Origin: Rhizodiscina lignyota
Lineage: Eukaryota; Ascomycota; Dothideomycetes; Aulographales; Rhizodiscinaceae
Direction: 5' to 3'
Assembly (NCBI GenBank): GCA_010015805.1
Contig: ML978124.1
Location: 496,001 to 560,000, forward strand
Length of the DNA stretch: 64,000 bases
This document shows, one piece after another, positions 46,078 through 57,142 of this stretch (within the stretch, counting starts at the first letter, position 1; every line of letters starts with the position of its first letter). The translations under genes and the position numbers were made by a program. The notes under the pieces were generated by a model that had not been told where the DNA came from, did not search any database, and was given only the letters and a program-made list of their open reading frames with translations.

Positions 46078-48269
46078 CTACGACCTCATCTCCTCCAACT
46101 CCAACTCCAGCCTCCTTATCTTCTCATCCCTCTCATCCCTTCCCCCAGCACTTGCGCCACCACTGGCAACCTTGCTCTTCAGCATATCGACTTCCCCAGT
46201 GAGGTTCGTAATCTGCTCGCTCTGCGTGGCCATCATGCGGTTCTGCGCCTCAAGCATGGCCATCAACCTGGCCTGCGCATCCTTGATGTCCTGCAAATGC
46301 GCTTTGAGGCCCTCGGCTGCGCCGCTTGCTGTTGGGCCTGCTGCACTGGGTGGGGGTCCGCTCGACACTGGCGCAGGTGCTGGTGTAGGGGTGGATGTGG
46401 GCGGGTCCGCAACTGTGGGCACTGATCTCGCCCCAGACTTTGGCTCGGTTTTCTGCACGGGCTTTTCTGGTTCCTTCGCGATTGCGGGACCACGAGTCTT
46501 TTCCTCCATTCGAGCTACCGTCGCCGATGGCCGCTCGACGGGCTTGGGTATCTCCTCGAAGCTCGAATCATCGTCATCTTCTTCCTTCTCGTCTTCATCT
46601 TTATCCGCGAACTTGGATGCCATAGCCGACATGGAGGCCTTGTTGTCCTTCATGCTTGGCATGGTGTCTCTCTGCACTGGTGCAGGTTCCGCTTTCGGCT
46701 GAGCCTTTGGTGCTTCTGTCTTGGCTGGCGGTGGGCTCTGTAGGGGTGTCTGTGTGGCCGGCTTGTAATCCGCGGGGACTTCCTTCGGTGCTCCGCCTTC
46801 GTAGACGCTCTCGAGTGAAATCTTGGGAGGGAGACCGTCTTTTCCATCGAACCACTCGCCAGCCGACACGGCAGGTTTGATGCCGTTGGTAGGTGGGTAG
46901 ATGTCACCTTGGAAGACTTCAGCACGGCGGGGAACGATGAAAGAGATGGGCTCGACGTATGTATCAGCCACGGTCTTGTAAGCACGCATGACTTCATTGT
47001 CGTGGAGCTGGCAAAGATATTAGTATCTGGACTGTAATATGTATTTCATGAGAGGAGCATACATTGATCCCACGCTTTGGTAAGAAGGCAATGCCTCGCT
47101 GTGGATCAGGTGATTTGTACTCGGAGAGGTACTCAAATTTGTCGTTTTCATACTCGTAGTAGCGGATATTCCCGTCACTGAAACTGGTTAGCGATAGAAA
47201 GTACTCAATTCATGACAAAACTTACCCTTTGCCTGCAAGATAAAGGCATTTCGTTCCATCGTCCCAGAATGGCATACAGACCCCAGATATTTGGTCCAGA
47301 ATCATGAATCCACCAATAGGCTCCTTTGGTGCCCTCACATCCCATAGGCCCAACTGACGATCGCTCATGCGCGAGAAGCCTGTTGTTGCGATCCTGTCGT
47401 GCTCGCCCATCCACACAGCCCGGCTATTTTTCGCTCCTGAATGGCCTTGGTTTTCCTGTACTGGCTTCTCTTGCCTCACATCCCATAGGCGGAGCTTCTT
47501 GTCACGACTAGTTGTTACCAGAAGAGCACCATTCGCACTCCATGATAGCGATTGAACGACATCTCCATGCTTCAGCGTCAGCTTTGGTGCACCTGCTTCG
47601 ATATCCCATATCTTCACAGTATAGTCGCCGGACGAACTGGCAAGGACGTTGGCGGCGGAAGGATTGAACAGGACGTGGCCAACTTTTCTGGAATGTGCGG
47701 TGAATCTGCTGACCGGTCCGACGTCTTCTGGCTCTTCCGCGTCTGTGTACAGCGAAAAGTCCTCCGGGACCTTCCAGATGAAGACCTTGGCGTCGTCTGA
47801 GCCGGAGGCGATAAGCGAGTCGTTGAAAGGACTCCAGTCCGTATCCAATACAGCAGCAGTGTGTCCTCTAAATAACGGCATGCGCTCTGGGAGCTTCCCG
47901 CGCTCATTGGTAGGTATTACGGCGAACGCCCCACCGCCGCTCGCCTCCCAATTGACAGATATGTACTCCGGATTCGCCTAATATACATGTGAGTTTAGTC
48001 CAGCTCGTGTGGGGCCCGGCGGAGCTCACTTTGATAAGGTTGGTGTCCCAGGCATTCTTCGATATGCGGAGGTTATCATAGCATTGTTCCTTGTCGCCGT
48101 TAGTTTCAGAAGCTCAAGTTGTCTGAGAACGTTTCTATGCAGCTCACCTTTTTTGTAGACTGTCCAAAGACGTGACCTAGAAACTCTTCTTTAGCATAAT
48201 ACTCGGGTCCGGTGCAGAGCTGAGCGAATGCTTACGGTACTTCGAGGCTCTTACGAAGCGGCCAGCCAT
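46078..48269 (-). CDS. crn1: Coronin, actin-binding WD-repeat protein, 639 aa
   Basis: Six exons on the minus strand: 48269-48236, 48176-48148, 48089-48030, 47977-47226, 47177-47063, 47007-46078. The N-terminal signature (MAGRFVRASKYRHVFGQ...YDNLRISKN) and seven-bladed beta-propeller are clear: GHTAAVLDTDWSPFNDSLIAS, SSGDYTVKIWD and DKKLRLWDVR are WD repeats. The coronin extension after the propeller (ADTYVEPISFIVPRR...EVFQGDIYPPT) is present. It is followed by a Pro/Ala/Lys-rich unique region and a C-terminal coiled coil (LEAQNRMMATQSEQITNLTG...IRRLELELEEM) for oligomerisation. Coronin crosslinks F-actin and regulates Arp2/3. Length matches yeast Crn1 (651). It shares a 546-bp divergent promoter region with ilv3. 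Confidence 0.96.
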
Positions 48270-48815
48270 TCTGGCGCGTAGGAAAAGAAAATAGTGAAAG
48301 AAAACAGGAGGTTACAGCCAAAGTGCTATGTTCACTTATGTACTATAGGTGCGTGGATCGCATATAAGGGGTTGAGGCTGAGATCGAGGTTGCGCGTGCT
48401 GAAACGAAGTCGCATGCGTCTTGTCGCGAGCTCCAGCCCAGCTTCGAGACGCGGACAAAGAAATATTCCGAGGAGCTTGGGCCATTTGTAGGGCTGAATT
48501 GTATAAGTTCGACAAAGTCACAGGGAAAGTCACAGGGACCACCGCAATCAATGTGCCAACTCAAAATTTCACTGCCCTCCCTTTATAACTGAATTTGGAA
48601 GACGGCGATATACGCTCGCTTTTGCCATTTCTCAATTGACCACTCTCGCAGCTCCTTCTGTATCCCTCGTCCTGTCACAGGGACAAACTCCACCGCCGAG
48701 CCACGAAGTCTGAGTCAACCCCACTCAACCATTCTGCTGCAGTCGAGGATTATGTCCCGGTGACAATACCATAAAAGAGATCAACGCGGTAGAATTGAGG
48801 TTCATTAAGGCCAAT
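48270..48815. other. Divergent promoter of coronin and ilv3
   Basis: Contains a perfect 12-bp tandem duplication (AAAGTCACAGGG, 48514-48525 and 48526-48537), a related GTCACAGGGA near 48674, and the TGAGTCA site listed separately. Confidence 0.55.
48711..48717. promoter_or_regulatory. Gcn4/CpcA-type site TGAGTCA upstream of ilv3
   Basis: Exact match to the TGA(C/G)TCA consensus of the general amino-acid control factor (Gcn4 in yeast, CPC1/CpcA in filamentous fungi), about 100 bp before the ilv3 start codon. Fits regulation of branched-chain amino-acid synthesis; function inferred. Confidence 0.5.
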
Positions 48816-50748
48816 ATGCTCCTGCGACGGCTCATCACCGCTCCTTGCGGCTCCTTCTTGAGGTCCAGCACAGGTTCTCTGCGACAGGCCAATAGGCATG
48901 GTTCCATTACTCATCTATCAATGAGAGTAGTACTAATAAGGAGATGAAGCAGGCTTTTATCAACCTCACTGCCTCGTAAAGCCTCGCCGACCGACGATTC
49001 GAAAGTTCTGAATAAAGTCAGTAGCCATGTCACACAACCAAAGGCTCAGGGGGCGTCGCAGGCTATGCTGTACGGCACTGGTCTCACAGAAGAGGACATG
49101 AATAAGGCTCAGGTTGGCATATCGTCCGTGTGGTTCTCTGGCAACCCATGCAATATGCACCTCCTCCAGCTCAATAACAAGGTGAAAGAGGGCGTGGAAA
49201 ATGCCGGTATGACAAATGGAAAAAAAGTTCAAGTGGAGCTAGAGATGCTAACACAGTTGGATAGGCATGGTTGGGATGCAATTTAACACCATCGGTGTTA
49301 GTGATGCCATTTCAATGGGAACGAAGGGCATGAGATACTCGTTGCAATCACGAGATCTTATTGCTGACTCCATTGAATCCGTCATGGGCGGCCAGTGGTA
49401 CGATGCCAACATCTCCATTCCTGGATGTGACAAGAATATGCCAGGAGTGGTGATGGCAATGGGACGTCTCAATAGGCCTTCGCTTATGGTGTACGGAGGC
49501 ACAATCCAACCTGGTTGTGCAAAGACACTGAACAACCAGGATATTGATATTGTGTCAGCGTTCCAATCATATGGCCAATTTATCTATGGGGATATTAACG
49601 AGGAGACGCGCTTCGACATCATTCGGCATGCCTGCCCTGGAAGCGGAGCATGTGGTGGAATGTACACCGCAAATACCATGGCCACCGCGATCGAGACGAT
49701 GGGTCTGACGCTTCCTGGATCATCCTCGAACCCAGCAGAGTCAAAAGCGAAGCAACTCGAGTGTCTTGCTGCGGGTGGTGCTATCAAAAACCTTCTCGCG
49801 GAGGACATTCGCCCAAGCGATATCATCACCCGTCAAGCTCTCGAGGATGCCATGACAATCACTATGATTCTTGGCGGTTCAACCAATGCTGTCCTTCATC
49901 TTATTGCAATCGCTCACTCTGTTGGTATCAAGCTCACCATCGACGACTTCCAGGCCGTGAGCGATCGCACACCTTTCCTGGCAGACTTGAAGCCATCTGG
50001 CAAATACGTCATGGCGGATCTTTATGCTATTGGCGGCACACCTTCCCTGCACAAGTTCCTTATTGGAGAAGGTGTCATCGATGGTAACCGACTGACCGTA
50101 ACTGGTAAGACGCTTAAGGAGAACATCGAAAGCGCGCCTGCGTTCCCAGAAGACCAACAAATTCTCAAGCCGTTCAGCAACCCTATCAAGCCGACGGGGC
50201 ATATTCAAATCCTCCGCGGTAACCTTGCCCCTGGTGGCAGTGTAGGCAAGATCACTGGCAAAGAGGGTCTCAAGTTCAAAGGCAAAGCTCGCGTCTATAA
50301 TGACGAAGATGACTTCATTACCGCTGTTGAAGCCGGACAGCTAAAGAAAGGCGAGAAGGTCGTCGTCGTCATCCGCTACGAAGGACCAAAAGGTGGACCT
50401 GGCATGCCGGAAATGCTGAAGCCCAGTTCAGTGATCATGGGCGCCGGACTAGGCCAGGACGTTGCTCTGATCACAGACGGCAGATTCAGTGGAGGGAGCC
50501 ATGGATTCTTGATCGGTCATATTGTTCCTGAAGCGCAGGAAGGTGGTCCTATTGCCTTGGTGCAAGATGGGGACGAGATCACCATTGACGCAGAGAGCAG
50601 GGAGCTGAATCTCCATGTCAGCGAACAAGAATTGGAGAATCGACGAAAGGACTGGAAGGCACCGCCGCTGAAGTATCAAAAAGGTACTCTATTCAAATAC
50701 GCGAAGAATGTGAAGGATGCTAGTCTCGGAGCCATCACGGATGGCTAG
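48816..50748 (+). CDS. ilv3: Dihydroxy-acid dehydratase (mitochondrial), 594 aa
   Basis: Three exons: 48816-48862, 48953-49206, 49265-50748. It dehydrates 2,3-dihydroxy-acids to 2-keto acids, the third common step of valine/isoleucine (and leucine precursor) synthesis, using an iron-sulfur cluster. Signatures: the first cluster Cys lies in [11 protein letters not shown], then [25 protein letters not shown] and [11 protein letters not shown]. The N-terminus ([25 protein letters not shown]) is a good mitochondrial presequence after splicing. Intron 1 (90 nt) has a TACTAATA branch site and GCAG acceptor; its donor GTCCAG is atypical but is the choice I found that keeps phase with that acceptor. 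A different donor would change only a few presequence residues. Length near yeast Ilv3 (585). Confidence 0.95.
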
Positions 50749-51958
50749 TGTAGTCGAAATCAAAAAGATCATTGCCTTGTTCCATAGCAAGGAATGTCCT
50801 CTTCGTGACCGTGTATGTCTGGCGTAACTGCGATGGGTGAGGCCTGATAAGTATTTTGTGCCTTACAAACGTTCAATACGTCATACCAGAGCCCAATTTT
50901 ACCTACAACAAGTACCTAGGCAAGATCATAAGATTAAGACAAATCGCCGGCGTGAAACGCATGCATACGATCACGGCCTCCTCCGATCGCAACCCCTTTG
51001 ACTGACAGCACTTCTCCTTATTAGATTGAAAAGGAGTATCATGTTACGGAGTAGAAGCAGTCTGCCGGAGGATTTTATACGCACTGGGCACATACTGACC
51101 CGAAAACCAGGGTTCGAGGTTTGGGGCGGAGAACATTGCAAGGGTGAAAAGTGTGGGGAAGCGAAATACTGGGACAGTCAATAATAATTCCGGACTTTTT
51201 ACGCTTCGGAAGCACCCAAGCAGTGACAGCGGGCTACGCCCGCAGCAGCCCTTACAGTAGCTGCTGGCATGCTGCAATCCTCGCACTGGAAGAGTCCGTT
51301 GTCCCGTTTCGTCTCCTCTCTCCGCACTCCTGCCGCTCTCTCCGTCTGGATTGGCCTTCACTAGCCCCGGAGTCCACCTGCGTATGGTATCTGCACCATG
51401 GCATGATCTCATGCCCGCTAGCGATCCTGCTAGGCAACGTTGACCGCTCACGGGATGATCTACGGGGGGCTGGCCGACGGCAGCTCTCTGTCGCTATTTG
51501 TCCAAAGGATCTTGGTTGTACCGAAGGTACCGAACATCGCTGCTGGAGCACCTGGACATGCGGCCGGTGTGGCACCCGAAAGGTCCAATCTCACCCGCAG
51601 GATGGAAGACTCCGCCTCTGCCGAGTTTGATCTGCTGTTCAAGCTATCTCGTAAACTGATCTCTGCTTCCTTCGTTTCTTTTGACTTTTAATTCCCGCCG
51701 TTCCCTTCTGTTGAAGTCGCGTCGTCGACCAATTTCACGCTCGCAAAACGCCTGTGCCTACCGGAGTAGCGCCCAACAATCGATTGAATAGGCCCTCGAA
51801 TCCAGGAACGCTCTCGTAGAGTGACGTTCACGATGAAGCCGCCTCAGTGACGCTCATTAACCAACATCCCATGCCAACACTCTTAACGCTTTAACGATTT
51901 CGGTATACAATGGTCAACTCTCTTCTACTCAACGGTTTGGCAACACGACGAATACGTC
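50749..51958. other. Intergenic, 1.2 kb, no supported gene
   Basis: 3' flank of ilv3 and promoter of the rhodopsin-MFS gene. Overlapping open frames on both strands (51044-51691) show no family features. CT-rich tracts occur near 51300-51350 and 51650-51730. Confidence 0.5.
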
Positions 51959-54780
51959 ATGGCAGGCACCGAGAGTCGTCAAACGACAGCTTTAGTAATT
52001 GCTGCCGTATTTCTTGCTTGCTCTACGGTCTTTGTGACTCTTCGGCTTATTTCACGAACGTTGGTTGTCAGGAAATTGCAGCCTGACGATTGGTTTATCA
52101 TTGCAGCTTGGGTATGTCTTAGTTCCACTGAAACAGATTTTAGCTTATTATGTGAAGGTGGTGAGCTTCGGGCTATCATTTTCGATTTGCTATGGAGCAT
52201 CTGTTGGCCTGGGGAGGCATGAGATCGATGTTCCAGCGGATTGGGAAGCTCCACTGAAGAAGTCGGAATATGCTTTCTCGGTGCTCTATGTAAGGAGTTC
52301 GAACGATCTCCCGACTTCTGCTAATTGATACAGAACCCCGCGCTCATGCTCACAAAAACCTCGATATTGGTGTTCTACCTCAGGCTATCAACAACCGAGA
52401 AAATTTTCAAGTGGGCATGCTATGCTACTTTGGTTGTTGTTAATGTTGGTGGTCTTGCTCTTTCAATACTAAATATCGCCCAATGCAGACCATTGGTATG
52501 AGATATGGCTGTGAATATTGCAACTGTATGTGCTAATGCAGTACAGAGTTCGGCTTTCGAGACTCCAATTCCCAATGGAGCGAAATGTACAGACATCGTC
52601 ACGCTGTACCTGAGCTCCGCTCCTCTAAACATTATCACCGACCTTGCAATCCTCTTCCTCCCGTTCCCTGTCCTTACGTCCATCAAGCTACCGCGGAAGC
52701 AGAAGATCATCCTACTGGTTACCTTTGGATTTGGCGTATTCATTGCAGTAGTCGATGTGGTCCGAATTGCGTATTTGCAACAAGCTTTCATGACCCGAAT
52801 CGAGAGTGTGCAGACCAATTCCCACAGCGAGGGGCCAGACGCGAGAAATAGCAGCGATTTCTCTTGGTACGGTGCAATTTCGTACACTTGGTCCGCGATA
52901 GAAGTCCACGTTGGGATTATGGTTGCTTGTGTGCCTGGTCTGAAGCCGCTGGTATCAAGGTTCCTGCCCAAGATGCTCCGAGATTCGGATAAGGAAGATT
53001 TCACGATAAGGTCGAGCGACGCGTCAAGGAGTATGTCTGAGATGCAAACGGCACAACGAATACCATCTGCTACCAAATCACCCGTACGAGACCGAGGCGA
53101 ATCAGTGGCCCCGGATGAAGGACCAATTGGCATGATGGATTTCTTGACTACTCCGGATATGACCGAACTTCCTCAGATCCAGCGCACAGATACAACAATG
53201 ACCCCAACGACCCCCAACTTTTTTGACTTTGTGAATATCCAAGGCAAAAAGTCCATGGTGCATATGACGACAGAAGAGTCCCTTTTCCCTGTGGCGATGG
53301 TCACAGTTCTTTTCTTCATCTGGGTAGGTTGCCGTGTGGTGCAATAGCGATTGTGCTAATTACTGATTGCTTTTAGGGGTTTGCCTACGGCCTCCTGGAC
53401 AGCTTGAATGCACAATTTCAAAACGTTGCACACATGTCCATTGGTCAAACCATTGGGATTCATTCGGCGTACTTCGCCGGGTACTTTGTAGCTTCCGCAT
53501 CATTCGGTCACCTCGTACTGAGGTTCTGGGGATTCAAGGCATGCTACATTGTTGGCCTCGCTATCTATGCGTGTGGGACCTTGGTCTTCTGGCCTGCGGC
53601 AGTGTTGACGTCCTTTCCGGCCTTCCTTGTGTCCAACTTCATCGTTGGCATGGGCCTGTCCACCTTGGAAGTCAGTGCAAATCTGTTTATTAGCCTTTGC
53701 GGTCCGCAGGAGTACATGGAGATTCGCCTCAATTTATCTCAGGCTGTGCAGGCCATTGGAAGCGTTGTGGCACCACTGCTAGCAACTAAGGTCCTTTTCA
53801 AAAGCGCGACACATGCATCCGCTCTGACGGACGTCCAATGGACCTACCTTGGCATATCACTCTTCACCATCCTGCTAGCCGTGGGTTATTACTACGTTCC
53901 CTTGCCCGAGGCAACAGATAGGGACCTTATAGAGATTGGGGAAAGGGCAGATGGCGCTAACGATGCTGAATTGCATATCCCTTTCTTCTCCGGACCCAAC
54001 TCGTACATCAAAGTCGTACTCATAACCCTGGTCATCGGCATCTTCAGCGAATTCTGCTACGTTGGCGGTCAGGAAGCCATCTCTACATCGTTTTCCTCAT
54101 ACCTCGCTGAAGTAAACCCGTCGCTCGATCCAGTCAACTTTCAGGCTGTAGGCCACTCCGCCTTCGCGGTCAGCCGTTTCATAGCGGCCGGACTGAACCT
54201 TTGGATCAAGCCACGGTACTTATTAGCATTTTATTACGGGGGAGCCGTTGTCTTTTCCGCACTGTGTATGGGAACATTCAGCGCCAAGACCAGTAGTGGG
54301 CTACTCATTATGGTGTACTTTTTCGAGGGCCCGATATTCTCTTTGGTCTTCGCGATGATTCTACGAGGGCTAGGAAGACACACGAAACTCGCAAGCGCAA
54401 TGATCGTTGCTGGCTTTGGGGCAGGTGGCGCGACAATACCACCGATCATGCATGCTGTGGCGACTGGAAGAGATGAGCGATATGGGTGGTCTGTAATTGT
54501 GGCGATATTCGGTGGTGGTTGTATTTTAGTGATTTGGGCGAATGCGTTGCCGAGTGTGAGGAAGGTTCTCGATCCAGTGAAGACCGCTTCATCACCCTCG
54601 TTCGAAGGCGGTGCGGATACTCCCGATGAAGACCAACCAACAATTGCGAGTTCGGGAAGCAGAGCGAGCAGAATATGGGGGAACCTCAAGAAAAGTCGGA
54701 GAAGGAAAAGCGATGAAAAGAGAAGCAGTGATGACGAAGGCCCTTCGAGCCCTTCGACCGAGCATCGAGAGAAGCTGTAA
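51959..54780 (+). CDS. Fusion of fungal rhodopsin-type 7TM domain and FucP-type MFS transporter, 875 aa
   Basis: Five exons: 51959-52111, 52158-52289, 52334-52495, 52547-53323, 53377-54780; all joins are phase 0. Residues 1 to about 340 form the fungal 'rhodopsin domain' of PTH11-related proteins: RKLQPDDWFIIAAW after TM1, NIAQCRPL, GAKCTDIVTLYLSSAPLNIITDLAILFLPFPVL, IKLPRKQK, and WSAIEVHVGIMVACVPGLKPL. A Ser/Thr-rich cytosolic tail (about 340-390) runs without stop or intron into EESLFPVAMVTVLFFIWGFAYGL, the first helix of the FucP-type sugar:proton symporter group of the MFS; about twelve helices follow, then a charged, Ser-rich tail. Each half looks complete. A sensor coupled to a transporter is an inference; two neighbouring genes wrongly merged is the main alternative, but the tail exon spans both domains in one frame. 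Confidence 0.82.
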
Positions 54781-57142
54781 TGGAATCGGTGCATCATTGA
54801 CGCGACATGACGAACTTCTTTTTCTGTACATATGTTATAGATACCCCTGTGAATTAAACACATGCGCCTACGTATGCGCTTCTTCCGCTGCCAAGAAGCC
54901 TTGGCTTGTTCGTTGGTGGTTTGTTTTGCGACAGGAATTGTGTGAGATTTCGGTCTTCCGTTCATGCCTTAGTGTCTCTCTTCTATGACGGGAGACCTGC
55001 ATACATGGCCCACGTATGTGTGTTTTCGAATTTCATGACAAGGTACGACTCTGTATTACCCACTGGAAAGCCGGAATGTTTGGATTAACAAGACTGTCTC
55101 GGCAGAAAAGCTTGCCGGTGCTTGATGGAAATTTGTATATATGCATAGCTGCCAAGAATTGATCTGCTCTCGAGGGCAGACAGCGTCAAAGAGCTCCCAT
55201 CACCATCTACGTACAATGATGAGCTAATTGAAGTGCGAATCCAGCTATCCTGCTCGGCCAGTTCGAAGCTGCTCAACCGCAGCGCCACTCGGATGAAGTT
55301 AACTTTAGACTGAGTATTGTTAAACCAGTCAGTGCTTCCGCCATCGTCGCAGTTCTTCCAAGACGGTTGCTCACAAACTGCGGAGGAGCGCAAGGACAAA
55401 AACCTACGACGGAGCGGAAACTGCCAAGGCGGCTTTAGTGTGAACCGATATATGGAAGATGGTGGAGAGGAGGCTGTGCAAAGAACTTGATACACTGTCG
55501 ATGCGGGTGTGTGATTAAGGATATAATACAGGTCCGATTTGCAAAAGTTTCGAGCCTGGGTGTTGAACGATGATCTCCGACTTTGCATGTTTGACAGTGT
55601 CAAGAATTCGGAGAAAGGAAAAGATCAGTTCGCGCCTCCTATTGGTTCAATGCTCCACGTGGATTTGAGTTTAGAGCTTTGAAATCTCATAAGAGGAAGT
55701 CTGAGAGACGAGAGGGTGGAGTTTTAGGCGCGTTTGACAACCATCATGAAGACCAGGCTTCCCTGAGCAGATCGTACAACGAAGCAGTACGGCCTTGAGG
55801 ACGCGCGGAGTTCCAAATACTTCCATTTGATATGTCGCTTTGACGAGAATCGGAACTGCTCAATCTTATGAGGAAACAATTCTTTCTTGGCTTCCGTCTT
55901 TTTGGTCATTCAACAAGTTTGTGGTACTCGTGATGGCCTGGAGTTGGTGCTCAAGGTCCCAAAGTGCAATCCGGTACTGATCTAGTACTATCTGATGATC
56001 TGCAGCCACCCGCAGAGGGTCTCGTAGGCAAAATAGATGAAAGACCGACTCGGAGAGGGTGCCGATATTGTGAAGAAGATTGCTGCATGGTGTAGGTTGG
56101 TAGATTTCGCGGGAGCCGCCCTTGGGTGCCCTAATTTGCAAGGGACTTGGTGATGCACGTGGCTGAAACGCTATCCTAAACAACGTCCTTAGTATCCTTC
56201 GTACCAACTCAACACAACCTACCCTCTTCGATGCTTGATCACGACAAGCTGTGTTTCTCTCGAGAAACATCGGCTCCCAAGAGCTCTTGTTTTCGCGAGA
56301 TGGTCTTAATGAAGGAGCTTCATGCCATCCCGCACTCTTACCTCGCGGCGGGTCTGTGCAATAATCGTTTCTACCACGAATGCTTGGTAGTCGATGAATG
56401 ACGACTGAACCATCAGCAGCAACAAATAGGCAGTTCTGGAGACAATGACAGAGTCTTAGATCAAGTTCTATCAAAAGCTGCTATCGGAAGCAGGAGATGG
56501 GCGTAGCCTGGGATAGAAAGGTTTCTAATTGAGTTGACATCTTGTGTCTGGCGTCGAAAGGAAGCTCATACAGGTCTCAGAGTGCGTAATAGCACGTTAA
56601 AAAACTATACAATAGTATAGAGGTAATATGATCGACGTACACGCGCTACGTATCATCGGAGCAGGAGCACAGCCAGTAATTGATGATGTTTCGATCTGGT
56701 TATCCAAGGATGCTCAATCGTCCTCTGTAAGAAGATGCATCACCAGCAGGGGTATGATGCCAGCCTTACGACCTCAAAACGCTTGTTTAACTGTCCGTGA
56801 TAAATTGCAGGTGCCTTTTTTTGCCAAGATCCCCAAGGGTGAGCTCCATCACATCCAGGCCATACCCCTAGTCGATCGAGGCTGTGCTTGACGCATTCAT
56901 TCATTACTTCTTTTCTCCATAATCGCAATTTGCTGTCTCTACATTATCCCTCCTCGCGTCGTTGTTTGCCTTTGAGGGTTTGCGGGAGTGATCTTTTTCT
57001 TCGTCTTCTATAAACATTTCTTTCCATTCGTTAGGAAACGTTAAGGCGGGCCTGTTCATTCCTTTGTCACTCATTACTTGGGCTTCTGCTTTCAATCTTT
57101 AGACTCATCGGCCGGACCTTCCATTCCTTTCAACAGTTCATC
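54781..57142. other. 2.4-kb stretch without a supported gene
   Basis: Two minus-strand open frames (55085-55603, 172 aa; 55866-56474, 202 aa) begin with non-ATG codons and show no domain. A small palindrome (CTATAC-AATA-GTATAG, 56605-56620) looks like chance. A CT-rich leader (about 56920-57140) precedes the next gene. Confidence 0.5.

Noticed and set aside
55085-55603. 172-aa minus-strand frame
   Set aside because: Starts at TTG and shows no family features.
55866-56474. 202-aa minus-strand frame
   Set aside because: Starts at TTG, no ATG near the 5' end, no recognisable domain or splice partner.
56605-56620. 6-bp inverted repeat CTATAC/GTATAG
   Set aside because: Too short and AT-rich to stand out from chance.
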